Source: Rhizobium sp. SSA_523
Lineage (GTDB): Bacteria > Pseudomonadota > Alphaproteobacteria > Rhizobiales > Rhizobiaceae
Direction of reading: 5' to 3'
Assembly (NCBI RefSeq): GCF_030435705.1
Contig: NZ_CP129382.1
Span: 3,032,501-3,096,500 of the forward strand
Length of the DNA stretch: 64,000 nt
Position numbers and translations under genes: made by a program. Under the pieces are notes generated by a model. The model saw only the letters and a list, made by a program, of their open reading frames with translations. It had not been told where the DNA came from and made no database searches. Of this stretch, positions 27,115-37,062 are shown piece after piece (within the stretch, counting starts at the first letter, position 1; each line of letters begins with the position of its first letter).

Positions 27115-27150
27115 CATGTCCGGGTTCATGTCCGGGTTCATGTCCGGCTT
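27115..27150. repeat. Three tandem 12-bp units
   Basis: Three consecutive copies of CATGTCCGGGTT (the third has one change) directly follow the hairpin. The rest of the 27072-27361 interval shows no gene. Confidence 0.85.
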
Positions 27151-27361
27151 GCGGCATGTGGTCTGATTTCGATATTTGCTGCCGTCGCCGCACCCTGGAG
27201 GGCCAATGTCGAAATCTCCAAGGCGACTGAGCAAGACGACAGATCAAGACCAATAGGAACTCCACGATTTTAGGGGGATCACCGAATTTGACACGGGACT
27301 GGAGCGTTCGCCGCCAAGGGTATCAGATGTCGAATTCAGTCCACTCGGAAAGGCAAGGCGT

Positions 27362-28873
27362 GTGAGCCAGCATCCCGCTATCGAACTGGTGGGCATCGAC
27401 AAAAGCTTCGGTGCCGTTCACGCCAACAAGAATATCAATCTCACGATCCACAAGGGTACGATCCACGGCATCATCGGCGAGAACGGGGCCGGGAAATCCA
27501 CCCTGATGTCTATCCTCTACGGTTTCTACCAGGCCGACCGCGGCGAGATCCGCGTCGATGGCAGCCCGCTTGCCATCCGCGACAGCCAGGCGGCCATTGC
27601 CGCCGGTATCGGCATGGTTCATCAGCACTTCATGCTGGTGGAGAATTTTACGGTTCTGGAAAACATCATGCTCGGCGCCGAAGGCGGCCAGATGCTGTCG
27701 AAAGGCGTCGCCGAGGCCCGGATCGAATTGAAACGGCTGGAGACGGAATATGGGCTGGATGTCGATCCCGACGCGGTGATCGAGGAACTGCCCGTTGGCC
27801 GCCAGCAAAGGGTCGAGATTTTGAAGGCGCTCTATCGCAGGGCCGACATCCTCATTCTGGACGAGCCGACCGGTGTGCTGACCCCGGCGGAAGCGGACCA
27901 TCTGTTCAAGGTGCTGCGGGTTCTGCGCGACCAGGGCAAGACGGTCATCCTCATCACCCACAAATTGCGGGAAATCATGGCAATCACCGATGAGGTCTCC
28001 GTCATGCGCCGCGGCGAGATGGTGGCAACCCGCAGGACCGCCGATACCAGTGTCGAGGAACTGGCCGAACTGATGGTCGGGCGGCGGGTACTGCTGCGGG
28101 TCGAAAAGGGCGAGGCCAATCCGGGTAAGGTCCTGCTTTCGGTGCAGAATCTGACGGTCAAGGATGCACGCGGCGTGACCATGGTCGACAATGTCTCCTT
28201 CGAGGTTCGCGAGGGCGAGATCGTCGGCATTGCCGGCGTGGCCGGCAACGGCCAGTCGGAATTGCTGGAGGCAATTGCCGGCATTCGCAAGCCGGCCTCC
28301 GGCCGGATCATGATCGATGGCAAGCCGATCGAAGGCGCCGATCCTGCGCGCCTGCGGGAACTCGGCCTTGCCCATATCCCGGAAGACCGCCACCATATGG
28401 GGCTGGTGCTGAAATTCGAAGAATATGAGAATGCGGTTCTCGGCTATCACCGCGATCCGCGCTACGGCAAGGGGAGTCTGCTCGACCTCAAGGCGATCCA
28501 GGCGGATGCCGAGGAAAAGATCCAGAAATACGATATCCGCCCGCCCAATCCGCGTTTGAAGACCGCCAATTTTTCCGGCGGCAATCAGCAGAAGATCGTC
28601 GTTGCGCGCGAGATCGAGCGCGATCCCAAAGTGCTGATCATCGGCCAGCCGACGCGCGGCGTGGATATCGGGGCGATCGAATTCATTCACCGGCGCATTG
28701 TCGACATGCGGGATGCCAAGAAGGCCGTCCTGCTGATCTCCGTCGAACTGGATGAAATCCGTTCGCTGTCCGATCGCATCCTGGTGATGTTTGCCGGGCG
28801 CGTCGTCGGCGAAAAGGCCCCCGACACGGCCGAGCAGACGCTGGGCCTGATGATGGCAGGCATCGCCGCATGA
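27362..28873 (+). CDS. Nucleoside ABC transporter ATP-binding protein (two NBDs)
   Basis: A 503-residue tandem ATPase. The first half has Walker A GENGAGKST and Walker B ILILDEPTGVL; its signature is the degenerate LPVGRQQR common in this family. The second half has the relaxed Walker A GVAGNGQSE, signature FSGGNQQK and Walker B VLIIGQPTRG. The start is a GTG at 27362, the only codon that gives the conserved N-terminus. It energises uptake through the two permeases encoded next, 13 and 10 bases apart. Annotated as a simple or ribose-like ATPase in many genomes; BMP context argues for nucleosides. Confidence 0.95.
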   Translation: MSQHPAIELVGIDKSFGAVHANKNINLTIHKGTIHGIIGENGAGKSTLMSILYGFYQADRGEIRVDGSPLAIRDSQAAIAAGIGMVHQHFMLVENFTVLENIMLGAEGGQMLSKGVAEARIELKRLETEYGLDVDPDAVIEELPVGRQQRVEILKALYRRADILILDEPTGVLTPAEADHLFKVLRVLRDQGKTVILITHKLREIMAITDEVSVMRRGEMVATRRTADTSVEELAELMVGRRVLLRVEKGEANPGKVLLSVQNLTVKDARGVTMVDNVSFEVREGEIVGIAGVAGNGQSELLEAIAGIRKPASGRIMIDGKPIEGADPARLRELGLAHIPEDRHHMGLVLKFEEYENAVLGYHRDPRYGKGSLLDLKAIQADAEEKIQKYDIRPPNPRLKTANFSGGNQQKIVVAREIERDPKVLIIGQPTRGVDIGAIEFIHRRIVDMRDAKKAVLLISVELDEIRSLSDRILVMFAGRVVGEKAPDTAEQTLGLMMAGIAA

Positions 28874-28886
28874 GGACCAATCGTTC

Positions 28887-29990
28887 ATGAGCACCGCTTC
28901 CGTTCCACTTCCGAACTGGATCACCTACGGCCTGATACCGCTTCTCAACCTGCTCGTTGCCTTTTTCATTTCCGGGCTTGTCGTGTGGTGGATCGGCGAA
29001 AACCCGCTCCAGGCCCTGAGGCTACTCATAGAAGGCTCGCTCGGCCGCGGCGATGCGATCGGCTTCACGCTGTTCTATACAACGAGCTTCATCTTCACCG
29101 GCCTTTCGGTTGCCGTCGCCTTCCATGCCGGTCTGTTCAATATCGGCTCCGAGGGTCAGGCCTATCTCGGCGGTCTCGGCGCGGCGCTGGTGGCGCTCAC
29201 GCTCGATCGCTACGTGCCGTGGTATGTGACCATGCCCTTTGCGGTCATCGGCGCGGCCTTTTTCGGCGCCGCCTGGGCCTTTATCCCGGCCTGGCTGCAG
29301 GCCAAGCGCGGCAGCCACATCGTCATCACCACCATCATGTTCAATTTCATCGGCGCGGCGCTGATGGTCTATCTCCTGGTGAATGTGCTGATCGTGCCCG
29401 GCAAGATGGCGCCGGAAACGCGGACCTTCCTGCCCGGCGGCCAATTGCCGAAGCTCGACTGGCTGATGGCTCTCTTCGGCCTGAAGCTCGGACCCGCGCC
29501 TTTCAACGTTTCCTTCCTGATCGCGCTGATCATGGCCTTCCTCGTCTGGGCGCTGATCTGGCGCACCAAGCTCGGCTACGAAATGCGCACGCTCGGCATC
29601 AGCCCGTCCGCCGCCGTCTATGCTGGCATTCCCTATGCCCGGACCGTCATCATCGCCATGCTGATCTCCGGCGGCCTTGCCGGCATGATGGCGCTGAACC
29701 CGGTAATGGGCGCCTCAGCCCGCCTGCAGGTGGAATTTGTCGGCGGCGCAGGCTTTGTCGGCATCGCCGTGTCGCTGATGGGCCGCAGCCACCCGCTGGG
29801 CATCGTACTGGCGGCCTTCCTCTTCGGCATCCTCTACCAGGGCGGGGCCGACCTGTCCTTCGAGATGCCGAACATCACGCGCGAAATGATCGTGGTGATC
29901 CAGGGCCTGGTGATCCTGTTTGCCGGGGCGCTCGAATATATGTTCCGTCCTGCTATGGTGCTCCTGTACCAGCGCTTCAAACGGGCGTGA
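28887..29990 (+). CDS. Nucleoside ABC transporter permease 1
   Basis: A 367-residue inner-membrane permease with about nine to ten hydrophobic segments. It contains the family motif HAGLFNIGSEGQAYLGGLGA near residue 85 and the segment GASARLQVEFVGGAGFVGIAVSLMGR near the C-terminal coupling region. It lies 13 bases after the ATPase gene and 10 before the second permease. It forms half of the translocation channel for nucleosides, as judged from neighbours. Confidence 0.93.
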   Translation: MSTASVPLPNWITYGLIPLLNLLVAFFISGLVVWWIGENPLQALRLLIEGSLGRGDAIGFTLFYTTSFIFTGLSVAVAFHAGLFNIGSEGQAYLGGLGAALVALTLDRYVPWYVTMPFAVIGAAFFGAAWAFIPAWLQAKRGSHIVITTIMFNFIGAALMVYLLVNVLIVPGKMAPETRTFLPGGQLPKLDWLMALFGLKLGPAPFNVSFLIALIMAFLVWALIWRTKLGYEMRTLGISPSAAVYAGIPYARTVIIAMLISGGLAGMMALNPVMGASARLQVEFVGGAGFVGIAVSLMGRSHPLGIVLAAFLFGILYQGGADLSFEMPNITREMIVVIQGLVILFAGALEYMFRPAMVLLYQRFKRA

Positions 29991-30000
29991 GGGGAGAGAC

Positions 30001-30972
30001 ATGGACCTTTTCGACATTATCGTCAGCATCCTCGGCTCCACCATCCGGCTTTCCATTCCGCTGCTGTTCACCGCGCTGGCAGGCCTCTTCACGGAGCGGG
30101 CCGGCATTTTCGACATAGGCCTGGAAGGCAAGATGCTGTCGGCAGCCTTCGCGTCCGCCTGCGTCGCCTATGTGACGGGCGATGCCTGGCTCGGCCTGCT
30201 GGGCGGCATCGCGGTCTCCATTCTGTTCTCGCTGATCCACGGCTTTGCCTCGATCACCAATCGCGGCAACCAGATCGTCTCAGGCGTCGCGCTGAATTTC
30301 GTCGCGGCCGGTCTGACCGTGGTTCTGGGACAGGCCTGGTTCGGACAGGGTGGCAGAACCCCGCAGATTTCCGGAGAGGCCCGCTTCTCGCCGATCACGC
30401 TGCCCTTCGCCGATGCCGTGCGGGATGTCCCCGTTCTCGGGCCACTCTATGCCAATGTGATCTCGGGCAATAATATTCTCACCTACCTGGCCTTCGCCGC
30501 GGTTCCCATCACCTGGTGGGTTCTGTTCCGCACCCGCTTCGGTCTTCGCCTGCGCGCCGTCGGCGAAAACCCCGGTGCCGTGGATACGGCCGGCATTTCG
30601 GTCACCTGGCTGCGATACCGCGCGGTGATCGTGGCCGGCTTCCTGTGTGGCTTCGCCGGCGCCTATCTGGCCATTGCCCAGTCGGCGGCCTTCATCAAGG
30701 ATATGTCTGCGGGGAAGGGCTATATCGCGCTCGCCGCCCTGATCTTTGCAAAGTGGAAGCCCGTCCCGGTCATGTATGCCTGCCTGCTCTTCGGCTTCCT
30801 GGATGCCTTTGCGAATTTCATGCAGGGCAAGGCGGTTCCGGGCATAGGCGAGGTGCCCGTGCAGATCTTCCAGGCTCTGCCCTATATCCTGACCTGCGTC
30901 CTTCTGGCGGGTTTCATCGGAGTTGCGCGACCGCCCAAGGCCGGCGGCGTGCCCTATACCAAGGAGCGATAG
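30001..30972 (+). CDS. Nucleoside ABC transporter permease 2
   Basis: A 323-residue permease. ATG 30001 follows GGGGAGAG and gives the usual N-terminus MDLFDIIVSILGSTIRLSIP. The motif ERAGIFDIGLEGKMLSAAF and the later SAGKGYIALAALIFAKWKP identify the second BMP-type permease. It pairs with permease 1. The cytidine deaminase starts five bases after its stop, tying catabolism to uptake in one transcript. Confidence 0.93.
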   Translation: MDLFDIIVSILGSTIRLSIPLLFTALAGLFTERAGIFDIGLEGKMLSAAFASACVAYVTGDAWLGLLGGIAVSILFSLIHGFASITNRGNQIVSGVALNFVAAGLTVVLGQAWFGQGGRTPQISGEARFSPITLPFADAVRDVPVLGPLYANVISGNNILTYLAFAAVPITWWVLFRTRFGLRLRAVGENPGAVDTAGISVTWLRYRAVIVAGFLCGFAGAYLAIAQSAAFIKDMSAGKGYIALAALIFAKWKPVPVMYACLLFGFLDAFANFMQGKAVPGIGEVPVQIFQALPYILTCVLLAGFIGVARPPKAGGVPYTKER

Positions 30973-30977
30973 TCGCC

Positions 30978-31370
30978 ATGTCTGAGGACCTGTTCAAGGC
31001 CGCCCGCTCGGCCATGGAACGCGCTTATGCGCCCTATTCCAAATTCCCCGTCGGCGCAGCCATTCGCGCCGAGGACGGGCAGATCTATGTCGGCGCCAAT
31101 ATCGAAAACCTGTCCTTCCCGCAGGGCTGGTGCGCCGAACCGACGGCGATCGGCAATATGATCATGGGTGGCGGCAGGCGGATCGTCGAAATGGCGGTGA
31201 TTGCGGAAAAGCTGAGCTGTTGTCCGCCCTGCGGCGGTTGCCGGCAGAAGATTGCCGAATTCGCCGACCGCCATACCCGTGTCTATCTGTGCGACGAAGC
31301 GGGCGTGCAGAAAACGCTGACTATGGACGAACTCCTTCCGCTTGCCTTCCAGACGGATGTGATCGGATGA
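30978..31370 (+). CDS. cdd: Cytidine deaminase
   Basis: A 130-residue tetrameric-type cytidine deaminase that converts (deoxy)cytidine to (deoxy)uridine. Zinc ligands are Cys in WCAEPTAI, with the catalytic Glu, and the two Cys of PPCGGCRQ. The N-terminal YAPYSKFPVGAAI is diagnostic. It sits directly behind the transporter permease and overlaps the phosphorylase start by four bases. It is cytoplasmic. Confidence 0.95.
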   Translation: MSEDLFKAARSAMERAYAPYSKFPVGAAIRAEDGQIYVGANIENLSFPQGWCAEPTAIGNMIMGGGRRIVEMAVIAEKLSCCPPCGGCRQKIAEFADRHTRVYLCDEAGVQKTLTMDELLPLAFQTDVIG

Positions 31371-32170
31371 GATCGGTCATCGATCTTCTCGTCGATCGTC
31401 TGGACGGCTTGATGCCGCGCCATGCCATCGTGCTCGGCTCCGGCCTCGGCCCCCTGGTTGCCGCGGTCGAGGATCCGGTCCGCATCGCCTATAGCGAACT
31501 GCCGGGCTTTCCGATGAGCGGCGTCACCGGCCATGCCGGCGAACTTGTGGCGGGACGGCTGGGGCGACATCCGGTCATCATGCTGTCGGGTCGGGCGCAT
31601 TACTACGAGCATGGTGACGCGGCAGCCATGCGGTTTCCCATAGAAGTGCTGCACGGGATCGGCGTTCAGTCGCTGATCCTGACCAATTCCGCCGGCTCGC
31701 TGCGGGCGGATATGCCGCCGGGATCGGTGATGCAGATTTCGGACCACATCAACTATTCCGGCATGAATCCCCTGATCGGCGAAAGCGGCGATCGCCGGTT
31801 CGTCGGCCTCACCACGGCCTATGATGCCGATCTGGCGCTTGCCATCCGCAATGCTGCCGAGCGGACGGGCCGCATGCTGTATCGGGGCGTTTATATGTGG
31901 TTCTCCGGACCGAGTTTCGAGACGCCGGCGGAAATCCGCATGGCGCGAACGCTCGGGGCGGATGCGGTCGGCATGTCGACAGTGCCGGAGGTGATCCTCG
32001 CCCGCTATGTCGGGTTGAAGGTTGCCTCCTGTTCCGTCATCACCAATTTCGGTGCCGGAATGACGGGCATCGAACAATCGCATGACGAGACCAAGGAAAT
32101 GGCACCGCGGGGCGGGGAGGTTCTGGCAGCAATCCTCAAGGACCTGTTCGCCCAGGACCACCTGACCTGA
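31367..32170 (+). CDS. Purine-nucleoside phosphorylase (family 2, trimeric type)
   Basis: A 267-residue phosphorylase that cleaves purine nucleosides with phosphate to base and (deoxy)ribose-1-phosphate. The phosphate loop LGSGLG, HAGELVAGRLG, SGRAHYYE, LTNSAGSL and FSGPSFETPAEIR with VGMSTVPEVI and the base-contact ITNFGAGM are all present. The size and motifs are those of PNP I/XapA-like enzymes rather than DeoD. It overlaps cdd by ATGA. The sugar phosphate feeds DeoB and DeoC encoded nearby. Confidence 0.94.
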   Translation: MRSVIDLLVDRLDGLMPRHAIVLGSGLGPLVAAVEDPVRIAYSELPGFPMSGVTGHAGELVAGRLGRHPVIMLSGRAHYYEHGDAAAMRFPIEVLHGIGVQSLILTNSAGSLRADMPPGSVMQISDHINYSGMNPLIGESGDRRFVGLTTAYDADLALAIRNAAERTGRMLYRGVYMWFSGPSFETPAEIRMARTLGADAVGMSTVPEVILARYVGLKVASCSVITNFGAGMTGIEQSHDETKEMAPRGGEVLAAILKDLFAQDHLT

Positions 32171-32231
32171 ACAAGCCCGCACACACTCCGGCCTGGACGG
32201 TTACGCCCCTTCGTCTTCGCAGCCTCAGGCC

Positions 32232-32250
32232 TCGAAGCCTCAGGCTTCGA
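32232..32250 (+). other. Hairpin in the 398-bp gap before deoC
   Basis: TCGAAGCC (32232-32239), loop TCA, GGCTTCGA (32243-32250) form a perfect stem. It overlaps two direct 15-base repeats (32222-32236 and 32237-32251). The rest of 32171-32568 shows no gene or clear promoter. Confidence 0.6.
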
Positions 32251-32568
32251 AGATCGCCCTGCCGGAAATGCCGCTGACCCTGTGTCATGTCCCTGTCGTG
32301 GCGTGACTCTATGTCCAGGGGCGCGGCTGTTTTTGACATTTGCGCGCGTTTGCAGCACCCTCGCCAGCAGATGCCGCAACGGCAAAGCTGGAGTATCGGG
32401 CGAAAAAGGGGAATCCGGTTCCGACGCTATAGGCAGACCGGTTCTTGTTGTGGACGTTTGTTCTGAACCAAGGCCTGATTGCCAAGGTCGCCGCAACCGG
32501 ATCTCGAAGGCGCGGCCAATCCATTGGAGACGAAGTTGGACACTCCGACCAAACCGGGAGGTAACACC

Positions 32569-33339
32569 ATGGAACTGAAAAATCCGCGGGAAGTGGCGAC
32601 GCTTGCCCTGTCTCTTCTGGATCTGACGAACCTGCGCGATGATTGTGACGCCCAGGCCATTGCCGCGCTCTGCGAGCGGGCGCGGACCCCGTTCGGAACA
32701 ACGGCTGCCATCTGCATCTGGCCGCGTTTCGTGGCGCAGGCACGTGGCCTGCTCGGTGCGGCGAATGCGATTCGCATCGCGACCGTCGTCAATTTCCCCT
32801 CGGGCGATTTGTCTTTGGCAGCAGTGGTGCAGGAGACGGAGCAGGCTGTCGCGGACGGCGCGGACGAGATCGATCTGGTCATGCCCTACAAGGCCTTCCT
32901 GGCGGGTGACGAGGCGGCTGTCTCGACCATGGTCTCTGCCGTACGCGCCGCGTGCCCCGATGCCTGCCTGAAGGTCATTCTGGAAACCGGCGAGATCAAG
33001 GATAGCGGGACGGTGCGCCGGGCGTCCGAGCTTGCCATCGCTGCCGGCGCCGACTTCATCAAAACATCGACCGGCAAGGTCGCCGTCAATGCCACACTGG
33101 AGGCGGCAGACATCATGCTGCGCGTGATCCGTGACAGCCGCAAGAAGGTCGGCTTCAAGCCTGCCGGCGGCATTTCGACGGTTTCGGAGGCGGAGCTTTA
33201 TCTGCGCCTTGCCGAAACCATCATGGGCCCGGATTGGCTGATGCCGTCCACCTTCCGGTTCGGCGCCTCCAGCCTGTTGGATGATATCGTGGCCGTAATC
33301 AGCGGCACCACCCCGTCCAGAGCCTCGACAGGATACTGA
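32569..33339 (+). CDS. deoC: Deoxyribose-phosphate aldolase
   Basis: A 256-residue aldolase that splits 2-deoxyribose-5-phosphate into acetaldehyde and glyceraldehyde-3-phosphate. ATG 32569 is chosen because GGGAGGT lies six bases upstream. The class I lysine is in FIKTSTGK, the second lysine in KKVGFKPAGGI, and the substrate-binding Asp/Lys in EIDLVMPYKAF. It is followed six bases later by deoA. The upstream gap of about 400 bases suggests its own promoter or processing. Confidence 0.95.
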   Translation: MELKNPREVATLALSLLDLTNLRDDCDAQAIAALCERARTPFGTTAAICIWPRFVAQARGLLGAANAIRIATVVNFPSGDLSLAAVVQETEQAVADGADEIDLVMPYKAFLAGDEAAVSTMVSAVRAACPDACLKVILETGEIKDSGTVRRASELAIAAGADFIKTSTGKVAVNATLEAADIMLRVIRDSRKKVGFKPAGGISTVSEAELYLRLAETIMGPDWLMPSTFRFGASSLLDDIVAVISGTTPSRASTGY

Positions 33340-33345
33340 ACCCCG

Positions 33346-34656
33346 ATGATCCCGCAGGAAATCATTCGCCGCAAGCGCGACGGCATAGCCCTGTCCACCG
33401 AAGACATCCGCGCCTTTATCGAGGCCATGACTGCCGAACGCGTGTCGGAGGGACAGGTGGCGGCGCTCGCTATGGCCATTTATTTCCAGGGCATGAGCCG
33501 GGAGGAGACCATCGCACTCACCCTTGCCATGCGCGATAGCGGCGATGTGCTGTCTTGGCAGGATATAGGGCGGCCGATCTGCGACAAGCACTCCACCGGC
33601 GGCGTCGGTGACAATGTCTCGCTCATGCTGGCGCCCATCGTGGCCGCCTGCGGCCTTGCCGTTCCAATGATATCCGGCCGCGGTCTCGGCCATACCGGAG
33701 GCACGCTCGACAAGCTCTCCGCCATACCGGGCTATCAGATCATGCCGGGCGAAGACCTGTTCCGCCGAACCGTCCGCGAGGTCGGCTGCGCCATTATCGG
33801 CCAGACCGGCGATCTCGCACCGGCGGACAAACGTCTCTACGCTATTCGGGATGTCACGGCGACGGTCGAATCCATTCCGTTGATCACGGCCTCCATCCTG
33901 TCGAAGAAACTGGCGGCAGGCCTGGAGACGCTGGTTCTCGATGTGAAATTCGGCAATGGCGCCTTTATGCAGCGGCAGGCGGATGCGCAGGATCTGGCCA
34001 CCTCCCTGGTGGAGGTGGCCAAGGGCGCCGGTCTGCGCACCTCGGCTCTCTTGACGGATATGAACGAGCCGCTGGCGGATGCCGCCGGCAATGCGCTGGA
34101 GGTTCAGCACTGCCTGGACCTTCTGCAGGGGAGGAAAGGCGGCACGCGCGCCGAATCCGCGACGCTGGCGCTGGCGGCCGAAATGCTGCTCCAGTCGGGT
34201 CTGGTCGATAGCATCGAAACGGGGCGGGAGAGGGCCCGCGATGCCTTGCTGTCCGGGCGTGCGCTGGAGGTGTTTTCGCGTATGGTCGAGGCGCTTGGCG
34301 GCCCGGCGGATTTTGTACGCAACGCGGCTGATTACCTGCCGCGCGCTCCTTACGTAACGGCGGTGGCTGCGCCGCAATCCGGCTACCTGCAGAGCTGCGA
34401 CACCCGAGGCCTTGGCCTTGCGGTGGTGGAGCTTGGCGGCGGTCGCAGGCTGGCGAGCGACGATATCGATCCGCGTGTCGGCCTCGACCGGATCCTGCCG
34501 CTCGGAACGCGGGTGGAGAACGGCCAGCCGATCGCCTTTGTCCACGCCGCCGAAAGGCAAGCGGGGGAGCAGGTGGCAAAGCGCGTTGCCGCGCTGTACC
34601 AGATCGGCGACACGGCGCCGGCGGATCGTCCGGTCGTGCTGACGCGCATTGCCTGA
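33346..34656 (+). CDS. deoA: Thymidine phosphorylase
   Basis: A 436-residue pyrimidine-nucleoside phosphorylase. The phosphate-binding signature DKHSTGGVGDNVSLMLAP is at about residue 82, and SGRGLGHTGGTLDKLSAIPG follows. It converts thymidine or deoxyuridine to base and deoxyribose-1-phosphate in the cytoplasm. The length equals the usual 436-440 residues. It is the last plus-strand gene of the salvage operon and converges with the protease-like gene on the minus strand. Confidence 0.95.
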   Translation: MIPQEIIRRKRDGIALSTEDIRAFIEAMTAERVSEGQVAALAMAIYFQGMSREETIALTLAMRDSGDVLSWQDIGRPICDKHSTGGVGDNVSLMLAPIVAACGLAVPMISGRGLGHTGGTLDKLSAIPGYQIMPGEDLFRRTVREVGCAIIGQTGDLAPADKRLYAIRDVTATVESIPLITASILSKKLAAGLETLVLDVKFGNGAFMQRQADAQDLATSLVEVAKGAGLRTSALLTDMNEPLADAAGNALEVQHCLDLLQGRKGGTRAESATLALAAEMLLQSGLVDSIETGRERARDALLSGRALEVFSRMVEALGGPADFVRNAADYLPRAPYVTAVAAPQSGYLQSCDTRGLGLAVVELGGGRRLASDDIDPRVGLDRILPLGTRVENGQPIAFVHAAERQAGEQVAKRVAALYQIGDTAPADRPVVLTRIA

Positions 34657-34708
34657 AAGCGCGGCAGGCGCCGGCCGGTTCAGCGCATGAACACCCGGGC
34701 CGAATGGG

Positions 34709-35242
34709 TCATCGGGTGAGATAGAGCTTGTCGCCTTCGACCCTGAAGGATGACAAGCGCTTGAGAAAGCTCATGCCGACCAGGGTCCCGGACAAAGACG
34801 TATCCTTGAGCACCGCGGCTTCGACCTTGGAGACGCGGATCCCGTCGATCTCGACACGATCCAGAAGGATCAAGGCATATTTCGCCTCGCCGTTCGCCGT
34901 CCTCGACGTGAAGCGGTAGTCCAGGCTGTTGGCCGTGTAGCCAAGGCGCCGAGCCAGGGATTCGTTGATGGCAACGGCGGTCGCACCCGTATCGATCATG
35001 CCCTCGACCGGCTTCCCGTTAAACCGGAAGGTGCTGACAAAGTGGCCGCGCGGATCGACGGGAAGAACAATGGTCGCGCCGCCGTCCGTCGGGCTGCTCG
35101 GGGGTGTCCCGCCTGCTTTACCGGCGGGACGGGCATCGGTATCCGCGACGACCGGCTGTTCGACATTCGTCAGGCCCAGCAGCGCCGGGATCTGTGAGGC
35201 CAATGCGGCAACGAACATGGTCAGCAGCAGCAAGCGCAGCAT
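34709..35242 (-). CDS. Retropepsin-like aspartic protease (TIGR02281 type)
   Basis: A 177-residue protein with an N-terminal membrane anchor or signal (residues 1-23), a low-complexity linker rich in Gly, Ser and Pro, and a single aspartic-protease half-domain with the catalytic IDTGATAVAI. The C-terminal GMSFLKRLSSFRVEGDKLYL is the second conserved block. Single-domain members act as dimers, like retroviral proteases. It probably faces the periplasm. It lies between nucleoside genes on both strands, but no functional link is evident. Confidence 0.88.
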   Translation of the reverse strand: MLRLLLLTMFVAALASQIPALLGLTNVEQPVVADTDARPAGKAGGTPPSSPTDGGATIVLPVDPRGHFVSTFRFNGKPVEGMIDTGATAVAINESLARRLGYTANSLDYRFTSRTANGEAKYALILLDRVEIDGIRVSKVEAAVLKDTSLSGTLVGMSFLKRLSSFRVEGDKLYLTR

Positions 35243-35354
35243 GAAATCGGATCCCTGTCACAAAGAGAAAGCCGATCCTAGGCGCGAATCCTGAACGGGA
35301 GATGCGCAAAATCCCGCTCAGCCGGCGCGACCTGCAAACTGTGTGAAGAAATCC

Positions 35355-35984
35355 TTACTTCGTGCCATACATCCGGTCGCCCGCATCGCCCAGGCCGGGC
35401 ACGATGTAACCCTTTTCGTTCAGGTGATCATCGATCGAGGCCGTGAAGACCGGCACGTCCGGATGGGCTTCGCGGAAATTCTTGATCCCTTCCGGCGCGG
35501 CGAGCAGGCAGAGGAAGCGGATATTGGCGGCGCCACGCTCCTTCAGCTTGTCGACGGCGGCGATGGAGGAATTGCCGGTTGCCAGCATCGGGTCGACGAT
35601 GATGATCAGGCGCTCGGACAGGTTTTCCGGTGCCTTGAAGTAATATTCCACCGCCTGCAGCGTCTCGTGATCGCGATAAACGCCGATATGCGAAACCCTC
35701 GCCGCCGGCACGAGCTCCAGCATGCCTTCCAGCAACCCGTTCCCGGCCCGCAGGATCGAGGCGAAGACCAGTTTCTTACCCTCCAGAATGGGCGATTGCA
35801 TGGTCGTCAGCGGCGTCTCGATCGTTTCCATCGTCAATTCGAGGTCGCGCGTCACCTCGTAGCAGAGCAGGGTCGAAATCTCTCTGAGCAGGCGCCGGAA
35901 GCTGGATGTCGACGTTTCCTTCCGACGCATAATCGTCAGTTTGTGCTGCACCAGCGGATGATCGATAACGGTGACGCCGTCCAT
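35355..35984 (-). CDS. upp: Uracil phosphoribosyltransferase
   Basis: A 209-residue enzyme that makes UMP from uracil and PRPP. The PRPP loop [10 protein letters not shown] is at about residues 129-138, and the C-terminal [17 protein letters not shown] is the uracil-binding segment. The length is standard. It salvages uracil released by the phosphorylases upstream. It lies 70 bases downstream of add on the same strand and probably shares its transcript with add and deoB. Confidence 0.96.
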   Translation of the reverse strand: MDGVTVIDHPLVQHKLTIMRRKETSTSSFRRLLREISTLLCYEVTRDLELTMETIETPLTTMQSPILEGKKLVFASILRAGNGLLEGMLELVPAARVSHIGVYRDHETLQAVEYYFKAPENLSERLIIIVDPMLATGNSSIAAVDKLKERGAANIRFLCLLAAPEGIKNFREAHPDVPVFTASIDDHLNEKGYIVPGLGDAGDRMYGTK

Positions 35985-36054
35985 GGAAACCTTCCTTCGT
36001 TCTTCTTCGGTCTATTTCATCTGTTTTGCTAAAAAAGCACCGTCCCGCAAGCGC

Positions 36055-37062
36055 TCACGAGACATGTGCATCATCATTTCCCGCCAGATGCGCATCAAAT
36101 CGCGTCAGAAGCGAGGTTCGCGTCTCTTCATCGACGAAGGCGGCTTCCAGTGCGGTGCGTGTCATCGCATCGATCTGGCTGCGTGTCATGCCCAGTTCCG
36201 TCGCGGCCAGGTCATATTCGCGCTGCAGCGATGTATTGAAAAACGGCGGATCGTCCGAATTGATGCAGACCCGGATGCCGGCCGCCATCAAGTGCGGCAA
36301 GGGATGCTGCGCGAAGCCGGCAAACACTTTCAGGGCGATGTTCGAGCCGGGGCAGACCTCCAGCACGATGCCTTCCACCGAAAGCCGGCGAAGAAGCTCA
36401 GGATCCTCGATCGACCGGACGCCATGGCCAATTCGCGAGGGTCGAACGAGATCGAGAGCGTCGCGCACGCTTGATGCCCCGCAGACTTCGCCCGCATGGA
36501 TGGTCAGTCCCAGTCCGGCATCGCGGGCAATGTCGAAGGCGCGGGCGTAATCTGCCACGCGCCCCATGCGCTCCTCGCCTGCCATGTTGAAGCCCGTAAC
36601 AAGAGGATTGTGGCTGCGGGCGGCATAGTCGGCCGCGGCGATCACCCGCTCAGGCCCGAAATGGCGCTCTCCGGTGACGATGATGCGGGCTTCGATGCCG
36701 GTCTTCGACCGCGCCGAAAGGATGCCATCCGTGATCCCGGCAAGATAGGCATCGGCGCCGAGGCCGATACGGTCGCCATGGTCGGGAGAGACGATGATCT
36801 CGCTGTAGATCGTGCCGATCTCTGCCAGGTCCAGAAGATAAGTTTCCGTCAGGACCGCATAATCCTCCTCCTTGCGGAAGAGCGAGGCAATCCTGTCATA
36901 GCACCGGATGAAGTCCGCGAAATCGCGCCAGACATAGCTGTCGCCCTGGATGACGTCGCTCACGTCGATCCCGTATTTCTCCGCCTGACGACGGCTGAGC
37001 GATGGCGGAGCGGCGCCTTCGATGTGGCAATGGATTTCGGCTTTCAGCAGTTTTTGGGTCAC
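36055..37062 (-). CDS. add: Adenosine deaminase
   Basis: A 335-residue zinc deaminase converting adenosine to inosine. Motifs: [11 protein letters not shown] (zinc His pair), [11 protein letters not shown] (catalytic Glu), RIGHGVRS, and INSDDPPFF (zinc Asp pair). The start is a GTG at 37062, which overlaps the deoB stop as GTGA; no ATG gives the conserved N-terminus. The overlap shows translational coupling with deoB. Inosine produced would be split by the purine nucleoside phosphorylase of the opposite-strand operon. Confidence 0.94.
   Translation of the reverse strand: MTQKLLKAEIHCHIEGAAPPSLSRRQAEKYGIDVSDVIQGDSYVWRDFADFIRCYDRIASLFRKEEDYAVLTETYLLDLAEIGTIYSEIIVSPDHGDRIGLGADAYLAGITDGILSARSKTGIEARIIVTGERHFGPERVIAAADYAARSHNPLVTGFNMAGEERMGRVADYARAFDIARDAGLGLTIHAGEVCGASSVRDALDLVRPSRIGHGVRSIEDPELLRRLSVEGIVLEVCPGSNIALKVFAGFAQHPLPHLMAAGIRVCINSDDPPFFNTSLQREYDLAATELGMTRSQIDAMTRTALEAAFVDEETRTSLLTRFDAHLAGNDDAHVS

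Noticed and set aside
27022..27273. Small frame encoding HVRVHVRVH-like repeats
   Set aside because: It is produced by the 12-bp tandem repeat and hairpin, overlaps the end of the binding-protein gene and has no ribosome site.
32005..34560. Very long open frame antisense to deoC/deoA
   Set aside because: Its sequence has no recognisable domain, is rich in Arg, His and Gly as expected for a shadow of high-GC coding DNA, and overlaps two certain genes.
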